NCBI GenBank assembly: GCA_028868545.1 | Contig: JAGWUF010000008.1 | Location: 1 to 60,613, forward strand | Length of the DNA: 60,613 nt | Source of the DNA: Lysobacteraceae bacterium | GTDB lineage: Bacteria; Pseudomonadota; Gammaproteobacteria; Xanthomonadales; Xanthomonadaceae | Direction: 5' to 3' | Part shown: positions 6,702 to 17,631 of the stretch, one piece after another | Numbering within the stretch: position 1 is the stretch's first letter | How the letters are laid out: the number at the start of each line of letters is the position of its first letter | Translations under genes and position numbers: made by a program | The notes under the pieces: generated by a model | The model's input: the letters and a program-made list of their open reading frames with translations, nothing else | What the model was told of the DNA's origin: nothing | Databases searched by the model: none

Positions 6702-7966
6702 CGCGCTGAGGGGGGCTCGTCAAGCTGGATGTCCACGCCCTCCAGGGTCACGCCATCCAGCTTGATGCGCGGTGTCGTCAGCGTGCCGGTCAAGGGCGGC
6801 AGGGGGGGGCCGGTAGCGCCGGAGTCCAGCCATGCCAGCACGTCGGGCAGGCGGAAGCGGGCCTCGAAACGGGTGGCGTCGCGGCGCAGGGACAGATTGG
6901 CGGCATCACCGAACGCCAGTGCGCCCTGATAGCGCACGCTGAATGGCATTGGCGACTGCGAGGCCGCCAGCGGCGCGGGCAGGGCCGGCCAATCCCGTGG
7001 CCAGTGCGCCAGATGGCCGTCCAGTTGCAGGCGCAGCCGTTGCCCCAGTGTCACGCTGCCGCGTGCCTGCGCGTTCGGCAGCAATTTTCCGTCGCCGGTC
7101 AGTACCACGGTGGCCGGCACGAACCGCCAGCTGGCATTGTTGAACGCCATCGGCCCGTGCAGGCCCAGCCGGAACGGCAGCCGCGTCGGGCCAGCTTGAT
7201 AGTGCCCGGCCAGGCCCAGCCTGGCCGGTTGCAGCAGCGCCGAATCCCTGCCGATGCGCAGCGGGCCGGCCAGGAACACCTGCATCGGCGCCTGCCAGCC
7301 GGCACCTTGCAGCTGCATTTTTCCGATGCCGGCAATGCCCGCGCGCTGTCCGTCCAGCAGGCGTTGCGGGGTGACCAGGCTCACCGCCAGATCCACCGGG
7401 ATGGCCAGCGGCGGGGCCTGGTAGCGGCCCTGCACATGTGCACGCAGGCGCTGCCGGGGTTGCAGGTCGGGGATGTCGATGGCCAGTTGGTCGATGCGCC
7501 AATCGTCGTTGTCGATGCGGCCATCACGCACATGCAGGCCGTGGGTGAGGGCGGGAATGCGGGTTGTCGACGGCGGCCGCGTGGCCAGCCAGCGTTGCAG
7601 GGCCGGCAGGTTCAACACCGGCGATTCCAGCACGATGCGCTGCAGGGTGAGTTCATCGCCCAGGCTGCGCACGGTGCGCCAGGGCAGTGCTAGATAGAGA
7701 CGCTTGGCTTGCAGCAGCGGTGCGGCATCGCCGGGGCGGCGCGCCACCGCATCGTGCAGCTCCAGGTGCGGGGTGCCACGCAGGCGGTAGTCGATGGATT
7801 GCGCGGTGATGTCCAGGCCCAGCGCGTTGCCCGCCTGCCACAGCAGCAGGCGGCCGGCGTTTCGTGGTTGCAGCAGCCAGATCGTCAGCAGCAGGGTGAT
7901 GCCCGAAACTAGCAGCAGCCGTCGCCGCCGCCGCAAGCGCGAGCGGGGTGCGGCGGCGGTGTTCAT
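6698..7966 (-). CDS. AsmA-like inner-membrane-anchored periplasmic protein
   Basis: A 422-residue protein. A basic N-terminus with a run of Arg (about 10-15) precedes one TM segment (LLLVSGITLLLTIWLLQ). A long beta-rich periplasmic region follows with AsmA-type patterns: LGLDITAQSIDYRL, DAAPLLQAKRLYLALPW, and LHVRDGRIDN. AsmA/TAM-like proteins are thought to build hydrophobic grooves for lipid transfer between the membranes. The start at 7966 overlaps the ftsY stop (ATGA). No precise family name is recognised; the AsmA link rests on architecture. Confidence 0.6.
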   Translation of the reverse strand: MNTAAAPRSRLRRRRRLLLVSGITLLLTIWLLQPRNAGRLLLWQAGNALGLDITAQSIDYRLRGTPHLELHDAVARRPGDAAPLLQAKRLYLALPWRTVRSLGDELTLQRIVLESPVLNLPALQRWLATRPPSTTRIPALTHGLHVRDGRIDNDDWRIDQLAIDIPDLQPRQRLRAHVQGRYQAPPLAIPVDLAVSLVTPQRLLDGQRAGIAGIGKMQLQGAGWQAPMQVFLAGPLRIGRDSALLQPARLGLAGHYQAGPTRLPFRLGLHGPMAFNNASWRFVPATVVLTGDGKLLPNAQARGSVTLGQRLRLQLDGHLAHWPRDWPALPAPLAASQSPMPFSVRYQGALAFGDAANLSLRRDATRFEARFRLPDVLAWLDSGATGPPLPPLTGTLTTPRIKLDGVTLEGVDIQLDEPPSAR

Positions 7967-9051
7967 CCGTTGCCCAGCGACTCGGGCAGCAGCGCATCGA
8001 CGAAGGCCTCGGCATCGAACACGCGCAGGTCTTCCGGGCGCTCGCCGATGCCGGCGTAGCGGATCGGGATGCCGAATTCGCGCGCCAGCGCGAACACCAC
8101 GCCACCCTTGGCGGTGCCGTCGAGCTTGGTGACCACCAGTCCCGTCACCGGAATTTTCTCGTTGAACTTGCGGACCTGGTTGATCGCGTTCTGGCCGGTG
8201 GTGCCGTCGATCACCATCAGTACCTCGTGCGGCGCTTCGGCGTCGAGCTTGCGCAGCACGCGCGCCACTTTCGCCAGTTCGTCCATCAGCCCGCCCTGGG
8301 TGTGCAGGCGACCGGCGGTGTCGGCAATCAGGACCTCGGTGCCGCGCGCACGTGCGGCTTGCAGCGCGTCGAACGCCACCGAAGCGGCGTCGGCATTCTG
8401 GCCCTGCGCCACCACGGCGACGCCGTTGCGCTCGCCCCAGGCCTGCAACTGCGCGACGGCGGCGGCGCGGAAGGTGTCGCCGGCCGCCAGCATCAGGCTG
8501 CGGCCCTCGTCCTTGTAGCGGCGCGCCAATTTGCCGATCGTGGTGGTCTTGCCGACGCCGTTGACGCCGATGGTGAGCAGCACGAAGGGTTTTTTCGATG
8601 CGTCGATCTGCAGCGGCACCGCGACCGGGCGCAACAGCGCCAGCAGCTCGCCGCGCAGCGCTGCCAGCAGCGCCCGGGCATCGGCGAATTCGCGCGCCTG
8701 CATCCGCTTGCGCAGGTTCTCCACCAATTGGGTGCTGGCGGTGACGCCGACGTCGGCGGTGAGCAGGGCGGTTTCGATATCGTCCAGCAGGGCATCGTCG
8801 AGGATGGGGTTGCGCCCGAACAGCTCGGCGATGTCGCGGGTCAGGATGCTGCCGATGCGCTGCCGCCAGCCGGGCTTGCCGGCGGGGGCGGGAGGCGCTT
8901 CGGCTGGAGATTCCGTCGGAGATTCCGTAGGAAAGTCCGGCGGCAGCGTTGTGGCCTGGTCGGTTGCCGCCACCGCAGGCGCATCGGGCCGGGCCGGTTG
9001 CGGCGGGGGCGTTTGCGGGTCGGTTGGCTTGCGGCGGAACCAGCTGAGCAT
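7963..9051 (-). CDS. ftsY: FtsY, signal recognition particle receptor
   Basis: A 362-residue GTPase that docks SRP-ribosome complexes at the SecYEG translocon. The N-terminus MLSWFRRKPTDPQTPPP is a short acidic/proline-rich A domain (about 1-60) with the repeated unit TESP. The NG domain follows with the P-loop GVNGVGKTTT (near 160), DTAGRLH, and TKLDGTAKGG near the C-terminus. The start was placed at the conserved MLSWFRR. The gene is divergent from rsmD, the arrangement also seen in E. coli. Confidence 0.96.
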   Translation of the reverse strand: MLSWFRRKPTDPQTPPPQPARPDAPAVAATDQATTLPPDFPTESPTESPAEAPPAPAGKPGWRQRIGSILTRDIAELFGRNPILDDALLDDIETALLTADVGVTASTQLVENLRKRMQAREFADARALLAALRGELLALLRPVAVPLQIDASKKPFVLLTIGVNGVGKTTTIGKLARRYKDEGRSLMLAAGDTFRAAAVAQLQAWGERNGVAVVAQGQNADAASVAFDALQAARARGTEVLIADTAGRLHTQGGLMDELAKVARVLRKLDAEAPHEVLMVIDGTTGQNAINQVRKFNEKIPVTGLVVTKLDGTAKGGVVFALAREFGIPIRYAGIGERPEDLRVFDAEAFVDALLPESLGNG

Positions 9052-9111
9052 GTTGCCGTGGGAATGTCGGAAAATGGCCGGCATGGTAGCACCCGCCCCC
9101 CGCCTGAACCG

Positions 9112-10232
<1,121 letters not shown>

Positions 10233-10287
10233 TTTTGTGGCTCCGCGCTCGCGTCCATCACTACGTACTTTTCTTCAGGGGTATGCC

Positions 10288-10776
10288 ATGAACATGTTCT
10301 CGCGTTTGCTCGTCGTTGCCTGTCTTGTGCTGCCGTTCACCGCCTGCAAGAAGGCCGAGGCACCCAAGACCGAAGCGGTTGCCGCCGTGGCGTTGCCCAC
10401 CAGCAGCGAACAGAAGGATTGGAAGCCGTATCTGGAATACAAGCTGACCCCGTACATGACCGGCATCACCAGCAGTCCGTTCGTGTACTTCCTGCCCAAA
10501 TCCGATGTCGAAGGTTTTGGCGGCATGTACCAGCGCCAGCTGGAGAAACTGGAAGGTGATCTGGGGCGCGGCATCATCGAAGGCAACATGCTGGTGTTTG
10601 CTTCGCCGGATCCGGAAAAGGAAGTCGAAATGATCGAAACCGCCTTCAAGGCCGTGCCTGCCGGCAGCATGAAGGGGGTGAAGGTGGTCTTCATCGGCAC
10701 CGGTGTGCTGGGCGAACGCGTCAAGGCGGCAGTGGAGCCGGCCGGCTGCAATTACATCTTCGAAGAAGCCAAGTGA
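10288..10776 (+). CDS. Conserved lipoprotein of unknown function
   Basis: A 162-residue lipoprotein. The signal MNMFSRLLVVACLVLPFTAC carries a lipobox with the lipidated Cys before KKAEAPK. The mature part includes a YFLPKSD segment and a fold-like pattern of beta strands and helices ending in PAGCNYIFEEAK. No named domain is recognised. It sits 55 bases after coaD and before a perfect hairpin, so it may end the rsmD-coaD transcript or be its own unit. Confidence 0.65.
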   Translation: MNMFSRLLVVACLVLPFTACKKAEAPKTEAVAAVALPTSSEQKDWKPYLEYKLTPYMTGITSSPFVYFLPKSDVEGFGGMYQRQLEKLEGDLGRGIIEGNMLVFASPDPEKEVEMIETAFKAVPAGSMKGVKVVFIGTGVLGERVKAAVEPAGCNYIFEEAK

Positions 10777-10785
10777 GTGTTTCGC

Positions 10786-10811
10786 GCATGGCCACCGGGA
10801 GGTGGCCATGC
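10786..10811 (+). terminator. Perfect 11-bp hairpin after the lipoprotein gene
   Basis: GCATGGCCACC and GGTGGCCATGC pair perfectly around GGGA, nine bases after the lipoprotein stop. Only a broken T tract follows (GGTCTTCCCCTT), so termination may be weak; mRNA 3'-end stabilisation is an alternative. Confidence 0.5.
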
Positions 10812-10863
10812 AGCGTGGTCTTCCCCTTCGGCTTGCGCCGGGCGGGAACGATGAACTGAAGTC

Positions 10864-11124
10864 ATGGCACTGAAAATCAACGAGTTGTGCATCAACTGCG
10901 ATGTCTGCGAGCCGGCCTGCCCGAATCGGGCGATTTCGATGGGGCCGGACATCTACCTGATCGATCCCGCCTTGTGCACCGAATGCGTGGGTCATTTCGA
11001 TGAACCGCAATGCGTGATGGTGTGCCCGGTGGAATGCATCGACCCCGACCCCGAACATCCCGAAACGCAGGCGCAATTGCTGGACAAGCTGGCGCGTCTG
11101 CAAGCAGAAGGAACCGCGCCATGA
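10864..11124 (+). CDS. YfhL-type 2x[4Fe-4S] ferredoxin
   Basis: An 86-residue ferredoxin with two clusters. The first motif is CINCDVCEPACPN (C-x2-C-x2-C-x3-C-P). The second is CTECVGHFDEPQCVMVCPVEC, with the longer insert between the second and third Cys that marks the YfhL/Alvin-type ferredoxins. It is a low-potential electron carrier in the cytosol with partners unknown. The coaD-ferredoxin neighbourhood is common in gammaproteobacteria. The stop overlaps the start of gamma-glutamyltransferase (ATGA), which is unusual company. Confidence 0.9.
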   Translation: MALKINELCINCDVCEPACPNRAISMGPDIYLIDPALCTECVGHFDEPQCVMVCPVECIDPDPEHPETQAQLLDKLARLQAEGTAP

Positions 11125-12842
11125 AGCGTTTTACCGGTGTTGCCGTTGGCCTGCTGCTGCCGGTCGTGGCCTGGGCGCAGTCACCGCCGGTGCCCGCGCA
11201 TCCGCCGGGTGCCGCCATTGCCTCGGCCCACGCGTTGGCCACGCAGGCCGGCATGGAGGTCATTCGCGATGGCGGCAATGCCTTCGACGCGGCGGTGGCG
11301 GTGTCGGCGGCGCTGTCGGTGGTCGAGCCGATCAGCTCCGGTCTGGGTGGTGGCGGGCTTTGGTTGCTGCACGATGCAAGAACCGGCCGCGATGTCTTCG
11401 TGGATGGGCGCGAAACCTCGCCGGCGGCGGCCACGCCGGACAAGTTCCTCGACAAGAACGGCGCACTGGATCCCAACCGCGCGCAGAACGGCCCGTGGTC
11501 GGCCGGCATTCCCGGCTTGCCTGCGCTGCTGGTGCACGTGGCGGAAAAATACGGCAAGTTGCCGTTGACCCGCTCCCTGGCGCCGGCAATTCGGATCGCG
11601 CGCAACGGGTTTCCGGTATACCCGCGGATGGCCGGCGGCTATCAGGCCAAGCGTGCGGTGATGGATCGCTATCCTGGTACCCGGGCCGTGTTTTCGCCCG
11701 GCGGCAAACCCATCTCGACGGGCGAGACCTTCCGCCAGCCCGACCTTGCCAAGACCCTGGAGCGCTTGGCACGGCAGGGCTTCGACGGGTTCTATCGCGG
11801 CCAGACCGCGCAGCGACTGGTGGCTGGCGTCAACGCCCAGGGCGGGCAGTGGACTGGCCAGGAGTTGGCCAGCTATCGCATCAAGGAGCGTGACCCGATC
11901 CGCTTCCGTTACCACGGCTGGGACATCACCACCGCGCCGCCGGTGTCCTCGGGCGGCATCGCGCTGGCGCAGATGCTGCAGATCCTCGAACCCTACGACC
12001 TCAAGGCGCTGCCGGAAGCGCAGCGCGTGCATCTGGTGGTGGAATCGATGCGCCGCGCCTATCGCGACCGCACCTTCTACCTCGGTGATCCGGATTTCGT
12101 GAAGGTGCCGCAAAAGCTGTTGACCAGCGCCGACTATGCCGCCGGCCTGCGCGCCTCGATCAACCCCGACAAGGCCACCCCCAGCAACCTGCTGTCGGGC
12201 GCGCCGACCCCGCTGGAAGACGAGGAAACGACGCACTTTTCGATCATCGATGCCGAGGGCAACCGCGTCGGCGCCACCCAGACCGTGAACCTGCTGTACG
12301 GTTCCGGCCTGATCCCGCCCGGCACCGGCGTGCTGCTGAACGACGAGATGGATGACTTTGCGCTCAAGCCAGGCACCCCCAACGCCTTCGGCGTGATGGG
12401 CTACGAGGCCAATGCCCCCAAGCCGGGCAAGCGCATGCTCAGTTCGATGACGCCCACCTTCATGGAATCGAAAGACAAGGTGGCCGTGCTGGGGACGCCC
12501 GGCGGCAGCCGCATCATCACCATGGTGCTGCTGGGCATCCTGGGCTATGACGATGGGCTGGATGCACGGCAGGTGGCGGCCCTGCCGCGTTACCACCACC
12601 AGTGGCTGCCCGACGTGATCGACGCCGAGCCGGGCGCGATTTCCGCGGATGCCGGCAAGGCGTTGCAGGCGATGGGTCACGCCATCGACCTGCCGCCAGC
12701 GCAGGCCGAAGGCGGGCGCGGTTCCAGCCACGTCTGGGGCAATTTGCAGACGGTGGAATGGGACAAGCGCAGCAACCGCCTGCAAGGCGGCACCGACCCG
12801 CGCAATGAAGTGGGCAAGGCCGACGTCATCACCCAGCCGTAA
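11121..12842 (+). CDS. ggt: Gamma-glutamyltransferase (periplasmic)
   Basis: A 573-residue precursor with a Sec signal ([20 protein letters not shown]). It autocleaves into two subunits at Thr370 of the TTHFSIID motif, which becomes the catalytic N-terminal residue. [19 protein letters not shown] and [12 protein letters not shown] near the N-terminus and [11 protein letters not shown] late in the chain are family signatures. The enzyme hydrolyses or transfers gamma-glutamyl groups of glutathione in the periplasm, feeding amino acid recovery; this fits the peptide-scavenging gene set further along. Translation may be coupled to the ferredoxin through the overlap. Confidence 0.93.
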   Translation: MKRFTGVAVGLLLPVVAWAQSPPVPAHPPGAAIASAHALATQAGMEVIRDGGNAFDAAVAVSAALSVVEPISSGLGGGGLWLLHDARTGRDVFVDGRETSPAAATPDKFLDKNGALDPNRAQNGPWSAGIPGLPALLVHVAEKYGKLPLTRSLAPAIRIARNGFPVYPRMAGGYQAKRAVMDRYPGTRAVFSPGGKPISTGETFRQPDLAKTLERLARQGFDGFYRGQTAQRLVAGVNAQGGQWTGQELASYRIKERDPIRFRYHGWDITTAPPVSSGGIALAQMLQILEPYDLKALPEAQRVHLVVESMRRAYRDRTFYLGDPDFVKVPQKLLTSADYAAGLRASINPDKATPSNLLSGAPTPLEDEETTHFSIIDAEGNRVGATQTVNLLYGSGLIPPGTGVLLNDEMDDFALKPGTPNAFGVMGYEANAPKPGKRMLSSMTPTFMESKDKVAVLGTPGGSRIITMVLLGILGYDDGLDARQVAALPRYHHQWLPDVIDAEPGAISADAGKALQAMGHAIDLPPAQAEGGRGSSHVWGNLQTVEWDKRSNRLQGGTDPRNEVGKADVITQP

Positions 12843-12867
12843 ACCGCGCCATGCGAAGCTTGCTGCC

Positions 12868-13758
12868 ATGAAACTCTGGTCGATCAGCGGCAACACGCAG
12901 AAACTCGATGGCGGCGCGATGTTCGGCAATGCCCCGCGCGCGTTGTGGCAGCGCTGGGTGCAGGTGGATGCGCAAAACCGCATCGATCTGGCCTGCCGCG
13001 CGCTGCTGGCCTCCCCGGTGGCCGGCAAGGCGGTGCTGTTCGACGCCGGCATCGGCACCTTCTTCCCGCCGCAGTTGCGGGAACGCTACGGCGTGGTGGA
13101 AGAGCGCCACGTGCTGCTGGACTCGCTGGAGCAGGCCGGTTTCAGCCACGAGGACATCGACGTGGTGGTGCTGTCGCATCTGCATTTCGATCATGCCGGC
13201 GGCCTGCTGGCACCGTGGGCGGACGGGCACGCACCGGCATTGCTGTTTCCCAACGCCACTTTCGTCGTCGGCAAGGCCCACTGGCAGCGTGCCTTGCACC
13301 CGCACCCGCGCGATCGCGCCAGTTTCATTCCCGAGCTGCCGGGCCTGCTGCAGGCCAGCGGACGGCTGGAACTGGTGGAAGGCGACCATTCGCAGGTGCT
13401 GGGCGATGCCGTGCGCTTTCACCACAGCGATGGCCACACCCCCGGCCTGCTGCTGGCCGAAATCTGCGGCCCGCGCCAGGTGGACGGGCAGGCGCATGGC
13501 GGGGTGGTGTTCTGTGCCGACCTGATCCCCGGCCAACCATGGGTGCACGTGCCGATCACGATGGGCTACGACCGTTGTGCGGAAACCCTGATCGACGAGA
13601 AGACCGCGTTCCTGCAGGACATGCTGGCGCGCGACGTACGCCTGTTTTTCACCCACGACGCCGGTTGCGCCCTGGCGCAGGTGGTGCGTGACGAGAAAGG
13701 GCGGTTTGGTACCGCGCATGCGCATGCGGAACTGCATGCGCGGGCGCTGGCGCAGTAG
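12868..13758 (+). CDS. MBL-fold metallohydrolase
   Basis: A 296-residue metallo-beta-lactamase-fold hydrolase with the metal motif SHLHFDH (HxHxDH), a later His in [10 protein letters not shown] and an Asp in FCADLIPGQ, enough for a dinuclear zinc site. No signal peptide is seen, so it is cytosolic. The substrate is unknown; the fold covers lactonases, glyoxalases and phosphodiesterases. It follows ggt by 25 bases and probably shares its mRNA. The ATG at 12868 was preferred over an out-of-frame ATG at 12851. Confidence 0.85.
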   Translation: MKLWSISGNTQKLDGGAMFGNAPRALWQRWVQVDAQNRIDLACRALLASPVAGKAVLFDAGIGTFFPPQLRERYGVVEERHVLLDSLEQAGFSHEDIDVVVLSHLHFDHAGGLLAPWADGHAPALLFPNATFVVGKAHWQRALHPHPRDRASFIPELPGLLQASGRLELVEGDHSQVLGDAVRFHHSDGHTPGLLLAEICGPRQVDGQAHGGVVFCADLIPGQPWVHVPITMGYDRCAETLIDEKTAFLQDMLARDVRLFFTHDAGCALAQVVRDEKGRFGTAHAHAELHARALAQ

Positions 13759-13766
13759 CGTTGCGG

Positions 13767-13785
13767 GGCGCGGTACATCCGCGCC
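13767..13785. terminator. Possible hairpin between convergent genes
   Basis: GGCGCGG and CCGCGCC pair (7 bp) around TACAT in the 33-base gap between the convergent MBL and upp genes. There is no T tract, so this is a weak call. Confidence 0.3.
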
Positions 13786-13791
13786 AATCAT

Positions 13792-14424
13792 TCAATCCAC
13801 CGGCGTACCGAACAGCCGGTCACCGGCATCGCCCAATCCGGGGTGGATATACGCGTTCTCGTCCAGCCGCTCATCGATGGCGGCCACGTAGACCTCGATG
13901 TCCGGATGCGCGGCTTCCAGCGCGCGCAGGCCTTCCGGCGCGGCCACCAGGAAGATGCACTTGATGCGCGGGCAGCCGGCATCCTTCAGCAGCTGGATGG
14001 CGGCCACGGCGCTGCCGCCGGTGGCCAGCATCGGGTCGATCAGCAGGGCGGTGCGTTGCTCCATGCGGTCGGCCAGGCGCTGGTAATAGCCTTCCGGCTG
14101 GTGCGTGGTTTCGTTGCGGCGCAGCCCCACCACGCTCACCGGCGCGGCCGGCAACAACGCCTGCACGCCAGGCAGGAAGCCGAGGCCGGCACGCAGGATC
14201 GGCACCAGGGTCAGGTCTTCGCCGCGCACGTGCTCGACCTGCAGCGGGCCTGCCCAGGTCTGCACCGTCATCGACTCGGTGGGCAGGTCGCGGGTGGCTT
14301 CGAAGGCCAGCAACGCGGCGATTTCGCCGGCAAATTGGCGGAAGTGCACCGGGTCGGTGCTGATGTCGCGCAGCTTGCCCAATTTGTGGCGTACCAGCGG
14401 GTGATCGACTTCGACGATTTTCAT
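13792..14424 (-). CDS. upp: Upp, uracil phosphoribosyltransferase
   Basis: A 210-residue pyrimidine salvage enzyme making UMP from uracil and PRPP. The PRPP loop is [13 protein letters not shown]. The opening [19 protein letters not shown] and the ending [20 protein letters not shown] are family hallmarks, the latter forming the uracil-binding region. The start was set at the standard MKIVEV; earlier in-frame codons give an atypical extension that runs into the upstream terminator. Confidence 0.96.
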   Translation of the reverse strand: MKIVEVDHPLVRHKLGKLRDISTDPVHFRQFAGEIAALLAFEATRDLPTESMTVQTWAGPLQVEHVRGEDLTLVPILRAGLGFLPGVQALLPAAPVSVVGLRRNETTHQPEGYYQRLADRMEQRTALLIDPMLATGGSAVAAIQLLKDAGCPRIKCIFLVAAPEGLRALEAAHPDIEVYVAAIDERLDENAYIHPGLGDAGDRLFGTPVD

Positions 14425-14443
14425 GAAGATGTGTCTGCCAATG

Positions 14444-14471
14444 AAAACGGGGCGGCCCTGCGGCCACCCCG
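14444..14471 (-). terminator. Rho-independent terminator after the aminotransferase gene
   Basis: On the minus strand CGGGGTGGCC pairs with GGCCGCCCCG (one G-U) around GCAG and is followed by TTTT. It ends the aminotransferase transcript just before the upp start, insulating upp. Confidence 0.75.
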
Positions 14472-14498
14472 TCAGCGTATACCGTCGATGCCGGAACG

Positions 14499-15977
14499 TC
14501 AGCCGGCGCGCGGGCCTTCCAGGATCGCGCGCTTGACCATGCCCACCACCAGCTTCAATTCGTCTTCGGTGATCGCAAATTGCGGGGTGAAGCGCAGCGA
14601 ATTTTCGCCACCGTGGATCACGCCGATGCCGTGCTCGCGCATCCATTCTTCGGTGGAGCCGGCACCGTAGCCCTTGAACTGCTTGGTCAGCTCGCAGGAG
14701 AACAGCAAGCCGGTGCCCTGCACCTTGGTGATCGGGCCGTTCAGCTCGTCCTTCAGCGCTTCCAGCAACGCCAGCGCATCGCGGCCGCGTTGCTGGATGT
14801 TGGCGCGCAGTTCGGGGGTGAGCGAGGCCAGCACGGTGCAGGCCACGTCCAGCGCGCGCGGGTTGGCGGTCATGGTGTTGCCGTACAGCCCGCGCTTGTA
14901 GATGCCGGCCGCGGCTTCACTCATCGCCAGCACCGACAGCGGGTACTGGCCGGCGTTGAGCGCCTTGGAATAGGTTTCCATGTCCGGCGCTTCGGCCTGC
15001 TCGAAGCCGGGGTAATCGACGATCGACAGGTAGCCGGTGGCGCGCAGGCCGGCCTGGATCGAATCCACCAGCAGCAGGCTGCCGTGGGCGCGGGTCAGCT
15101 CGCGGGCGAGGTTGTAGAAGTCCACCGGCACGCTGCGGCCGGGGTCGCCTTCGCCCATGACGGGTTCCAGGAACATCGCCTCGATGAACCAGCCGTTGAC
15201 GTCGGCCTCGGCGAAGATCTTGCGCAGGGCGTCGGTGTCGTACGGGGCCACGGTCAGCACCGAATCCTCGCCGCGGAAGCTGGCCAGGTGCTGGATGTAG
15301 GTCTTGCGGCTGGAGTCGGAGTACAGCGCCGGGCGCTCGGTGCGGCCGTGGAAGGCGCCCTTCACCACCAGCCGCTTGATCGTCTTGCCGGCGTGGCGCG
15401 CGCCGGCGTCGGTCTGAACCTTGGCGTTGGCGTCGACAATGCGCGAAGCCAGCGACACCGATTCGGAGCCGGAGTTCAGGCACATGAAGGACGCGTAGGG
15501 GCAACTCCCCCGGGTTTGGCCGATTTCCTTGCGCATCGCATTGGCGAAGCGCAGCTGCGAGACGTGCGGGGTCATGATGTTGGCCATCGCCTGCGGCTTG
15601 CTCATCGCCGCGATCACGGCCGCCGGTGCGTGGCCCAGGCCCAGCATGCCGTAGCCGCCGGTGTCGTACAGCACCGCGCCCTTCAGGGTGACGATCCACG
15701 GCCCGCGCGCGGTCAGCGCCACGTAGGGGTTGGTGGCGTCGGCGGCGTAGAAGTTGACGAAACCGGCCTGCACCTGTGCTGCCTGCGCGTTTTCGTCCAG
15801 TGCCAGCAGCTGCGGGAACTCGTGGCTGATCTGCGCGTATTCCTGCGCGGCGGCGGCAACGGCTTCGCCCAACTGCGGGTCACGCGCGGCGAAGTCGAGC
15901 AGGGTGGCGTCGTCCAGCCCGGTGGTGCGGGCCTTGCCGTACGCGCGCAGGGGGGCGAGGGTGTCGATCAGGCTCAT
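14499..15977 (-). CDS. Class III PLP-dependent aminotransferase
   Basis: A 492-residue fold-type I aminotransferase of the ornithine/lysine/GABA class. Seen: a glycine-rich [12 protein letters not shown] segment, [15 protein letters not shown] (phosphate-binding SGS), [28 protein letters not shown] (Asp contacting the pyridine nitrogen) and [11 protein letters not shown] carrying the Schiff-base Lys. The N-terminal 60 residues are longer than in typical ArgD/GabT. It is divergent from an Lrp/AsnC regulator, which suggests amino-acid-responsive control, so a catabolic omega-amino acid or lysine transaminase is plausible but not proven. The start at [11 protein letters not shown] was preferred. 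Confidence 0.85.
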   Translation of the reverse strand: MSLIDTLAPLRAYGKARTTGLDDATLLDFAARDPQLGEAVAAAAQEYAQISHEFPQLLALDENAQAAQVQAGFVNFYAADATNPYVALTARGPWIVTLKGAVLYDTGGYGMLGLGHAPAAVIAAMSKPQAMANIMTPHVSQLRFANAMRKEIGQTRGSCPYASFMCLNSGSESVSLASRIVDANAKVQTDAGARHAGKTIKRLVVKGAFHGRTERPALYSDSSRKTYIQHLASFRGEDSVLTVAPYDTDALRKIFAEADVNGWFIEAMFLEPVMGEGDPGRSVPVDFYNLARELTRAHGSLLLVDSIQAGLRATGYLSIVDYPGFEQAEAPDMETYSKALNAGQYPLSVLAMSEAAAGIYKRGLYGNTMTANPRALDVACTVLASLTPELRANIQQRGRDALALLEALKDELNGPITKVQGTGLLFSCELTKQFKGYGAGSTEEWMREHGIGVIHGGENSLRFTPQFAITEDELKLVVGMVKRAILEGPRAG

Positions 15978-16031
15978 GGGTGTCTCCCGTCCGGGGCCGT
16001 GCCGCAAGAAGGCGGCTGGCGAAACCTGACA

Positions 16032-16106
16032 TTATGGCGGGATCGACGTCATAAGGTAGGGTGGATTCGCCTTGAATGCCGAGCAAATTGGGCGAATTGA
16101 CGTTAT
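16032..16106. promoter_or_regulatory. Candidate Lrp operator in the divergent gap
   Basis: The gap between the aminotransferase and lrp genes holds an inverted repeat, TTATG (16032-16036) and CATAA (16050-16054). It also holds a direct repeat, GACGTCAT (16045) and GACGTTAT (16099), 54 bases apart. AT-rich dyads spaced by whole helical turns suit Lrp/AsnC octamers. Binding is inferred. Confidence 0.35.
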
Positions 16107-16117
16107 CATTCGTCGAT

Positions 16118-16549
16118 ATGCGAATTTCTCCTGCCGACGAACAACTTCTGTCCCTGCTCCGCGAGGACGCCCGCGCCGCCACCGCCGACATCGCCCGCCG
16201 GCTGGGCCTGTCGCGCACCACCGTGCAGAACCGCATCGCGCGACTGGAACAGCAAGGCGTGATCCGCGGCTACACCGTGCGCATCGACGACGAGCTGGAG
16301 CGCAGCCGCATCCGTGCGCACATCCTCATCACCCTGCGGCCCAAGCAGATGACCGCGGTGGTGAAGGCGCTGCAGGCCATGCACGAGGTGCGCGTGCTGT
16401 ATTCGATCAGCGGCGACAACGACTTGATCGCGCTGGCGGTGACCTCCACGGTGGGCGAGATGGACGTGCTCACCGACCGCATCGGCGTGATCGACGGGGT
16501 GGAGCGCACCAATACCTCGATCATCCTGTCCACCAAGTTCGAACGCTGA
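16118..16549 (+). CDS. Lrp/AsnC-family transcriptional regulator
   Basis: A 143-residue regulator: an N-terminal winged helix-turn-helix (LLREDARAATADIARRLGLS then RTTVQNRIARLEQQGVIRGY) and a C-terminal RAM/ACT-like ligand domain (VVKALQAMHEVRVLYSISGD). The gene is divergent from the class III aminotransferase, the usual arrangement for a local Lrp-type activator of amino-acid catabolism. The start at MRISPADEQ gives the standard family length; an in-frame ATG at 16076 would add 14 atypical residues. Confidence 0.9.
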   Translation: MRISPADEQLLSLLREDARAATADIARRLGLSRTTVQNRIARLEQQGVIRGYTVRIDDELERSRIRAHILITLRPKQMTAVVKALQAMHEVRVLYSISGDNDLIALAVTSTVGEMDVLTDRIGVIDGVERTNTSIILSTKFER

Positions 16550-16560
16550 CGCGGCTTACA

Positions 16561-17631
16561 ATGCGCGGTTCCCCGACCGCGCCCGTTTCCTTGAAAACCG
16601 CCGATTTCCACTACGACTTGCCGCAAGAGCTGATCGCCCAGGTGCCGCTGCCGGAGCGTTCGGCCAGCCGCCTGTTGCATGTGCCGCCGGGCGAAGCGGC
16701 CTTCGCCGACCTGCAGGTGCGCGACCTGCCTTCGCTGCTGCAGCCGGGCGATCTGCTGGTGTTCAACGACACCCGGGTGATCCCGGCGCGGCTGTTCGGT
16801 GCCAAGGCCACCGGCGGGCGGGTGGAGATCCTGATCGAGCGCCTGCTGCCGAACAACGAAGCGCGGGTGCAGCTGGGCGTGAGCAAGCCACCGCAGATCG
16901 GCAGCCGGATCGCACTGGATGCCGGCGGCGAGGCGGAGGTGCTGGCGCGCCTGGAGGACGGTTTCTGGCAGCTGCGCTTCCATGTCGAGCGTGCGCTGGA
17001 AAGCTGGTTGCAGCACGCCGGCCAACTGCCGTTGCCGCCCTACATCGAACGCCGCCCGGATGCGGCCGACGCCGAACGCTACCAGACCGTGTTCGCGCGC
17101 GAGACCGGCGCGGTGGCCGCGCCCACCGCCGGCCTGCATTTCGACGCGGCGTTGCTGGACGCGCTGCGCGCGCGCGGGGTCGAGTTCGGCCACGTCACCC
17201 TGCACGTCGGCGCCGGCACCTTCCAGCCGGTGCGGGTGGACGACGTGCACAAGCACCGCATGCACAGCGAATGGATCAACGTCGGCGCGGAGCTTGTCGC
17301 CAAGGTGCGGCGCACGCGCGCGGCCGGCGGGCGGGTGATTGCCGTGGGCACCACCGTGGTGCGCGCGCTGGAAAGCGCGATGGTCGATGGCGAGCTGTTG
17401 CCGTTCGCCGGCGACACCCGCATCTTCATCTTCCCCGGCTACAAGATCCGCAGCATCGACGCGCTGATGACCAACTTCCACCTGCCCGAATCGACCCTGC
17501 TGATGCTGGTGTCGGCGTTCGCCGGGAAGGAACGGATGTTCGCCGCCTATGAACATGCGGTGCGCGAGCGCTACCGTTTCTTCAGCTACGGCGATGCGAT
17601 GTTGCTGTGGCCGCAGGAGGTTTCCGCATGA
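16561..17631 (+). CDS. queA: QueA, S-adenosylmethionine:tRNA ribosyltransferase-isomerase
   Basis: The enzyme builds the epoxyqueuosine ring on tRNA from SAM. Up to 356 residues, with [14 protein letters not shown] sequence ([13 protein letters not shown]), [16 protein letters not shown] and [10 protein letters not shown]. The ATG at 16561 overlaps a -10-like TACAAT. E. coli QueA begins MRVTDF, and the matching point here is TTG-AAA-ACC-GCC-GAT-TTC at 16591, so a TTG start at 16591 (346 residues) is a serious alternative. The stop overlaps the tgt ATG. In the queuosine pathway QueA acts after Tgt. Confidence 0.95.
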   Translation: MRGSPTAPVSLKTADFHYDLPQELIAQVPLPERSASRLLHVPPGEAAFADLQVRDLPSLLQPGDLLVFNDTRVIPARLFGAKATGGRVEILIERLLPNNEARVQLGVSKPPQIGSRIALDAGGEAEVLARLEDGFWQLRFHVERALESWLQHAGQLPLPPYIERRPDAADAERYQTVFARETGAVAAPTAGLHFDAALLDALRARGVEFGHVTLHVGAGTFQPVRVDDVHKHRMHSEWINVGAELVAKVRRTRAAGGRVIAVGTTVVRALESAMVDGELLPFAGDTRIFIFPGYKIRSIDALMTNFHLPESTLLMLVSAFAGKERMFAAYEHAVRERYRFFSYGDAMLLWPQEVSA

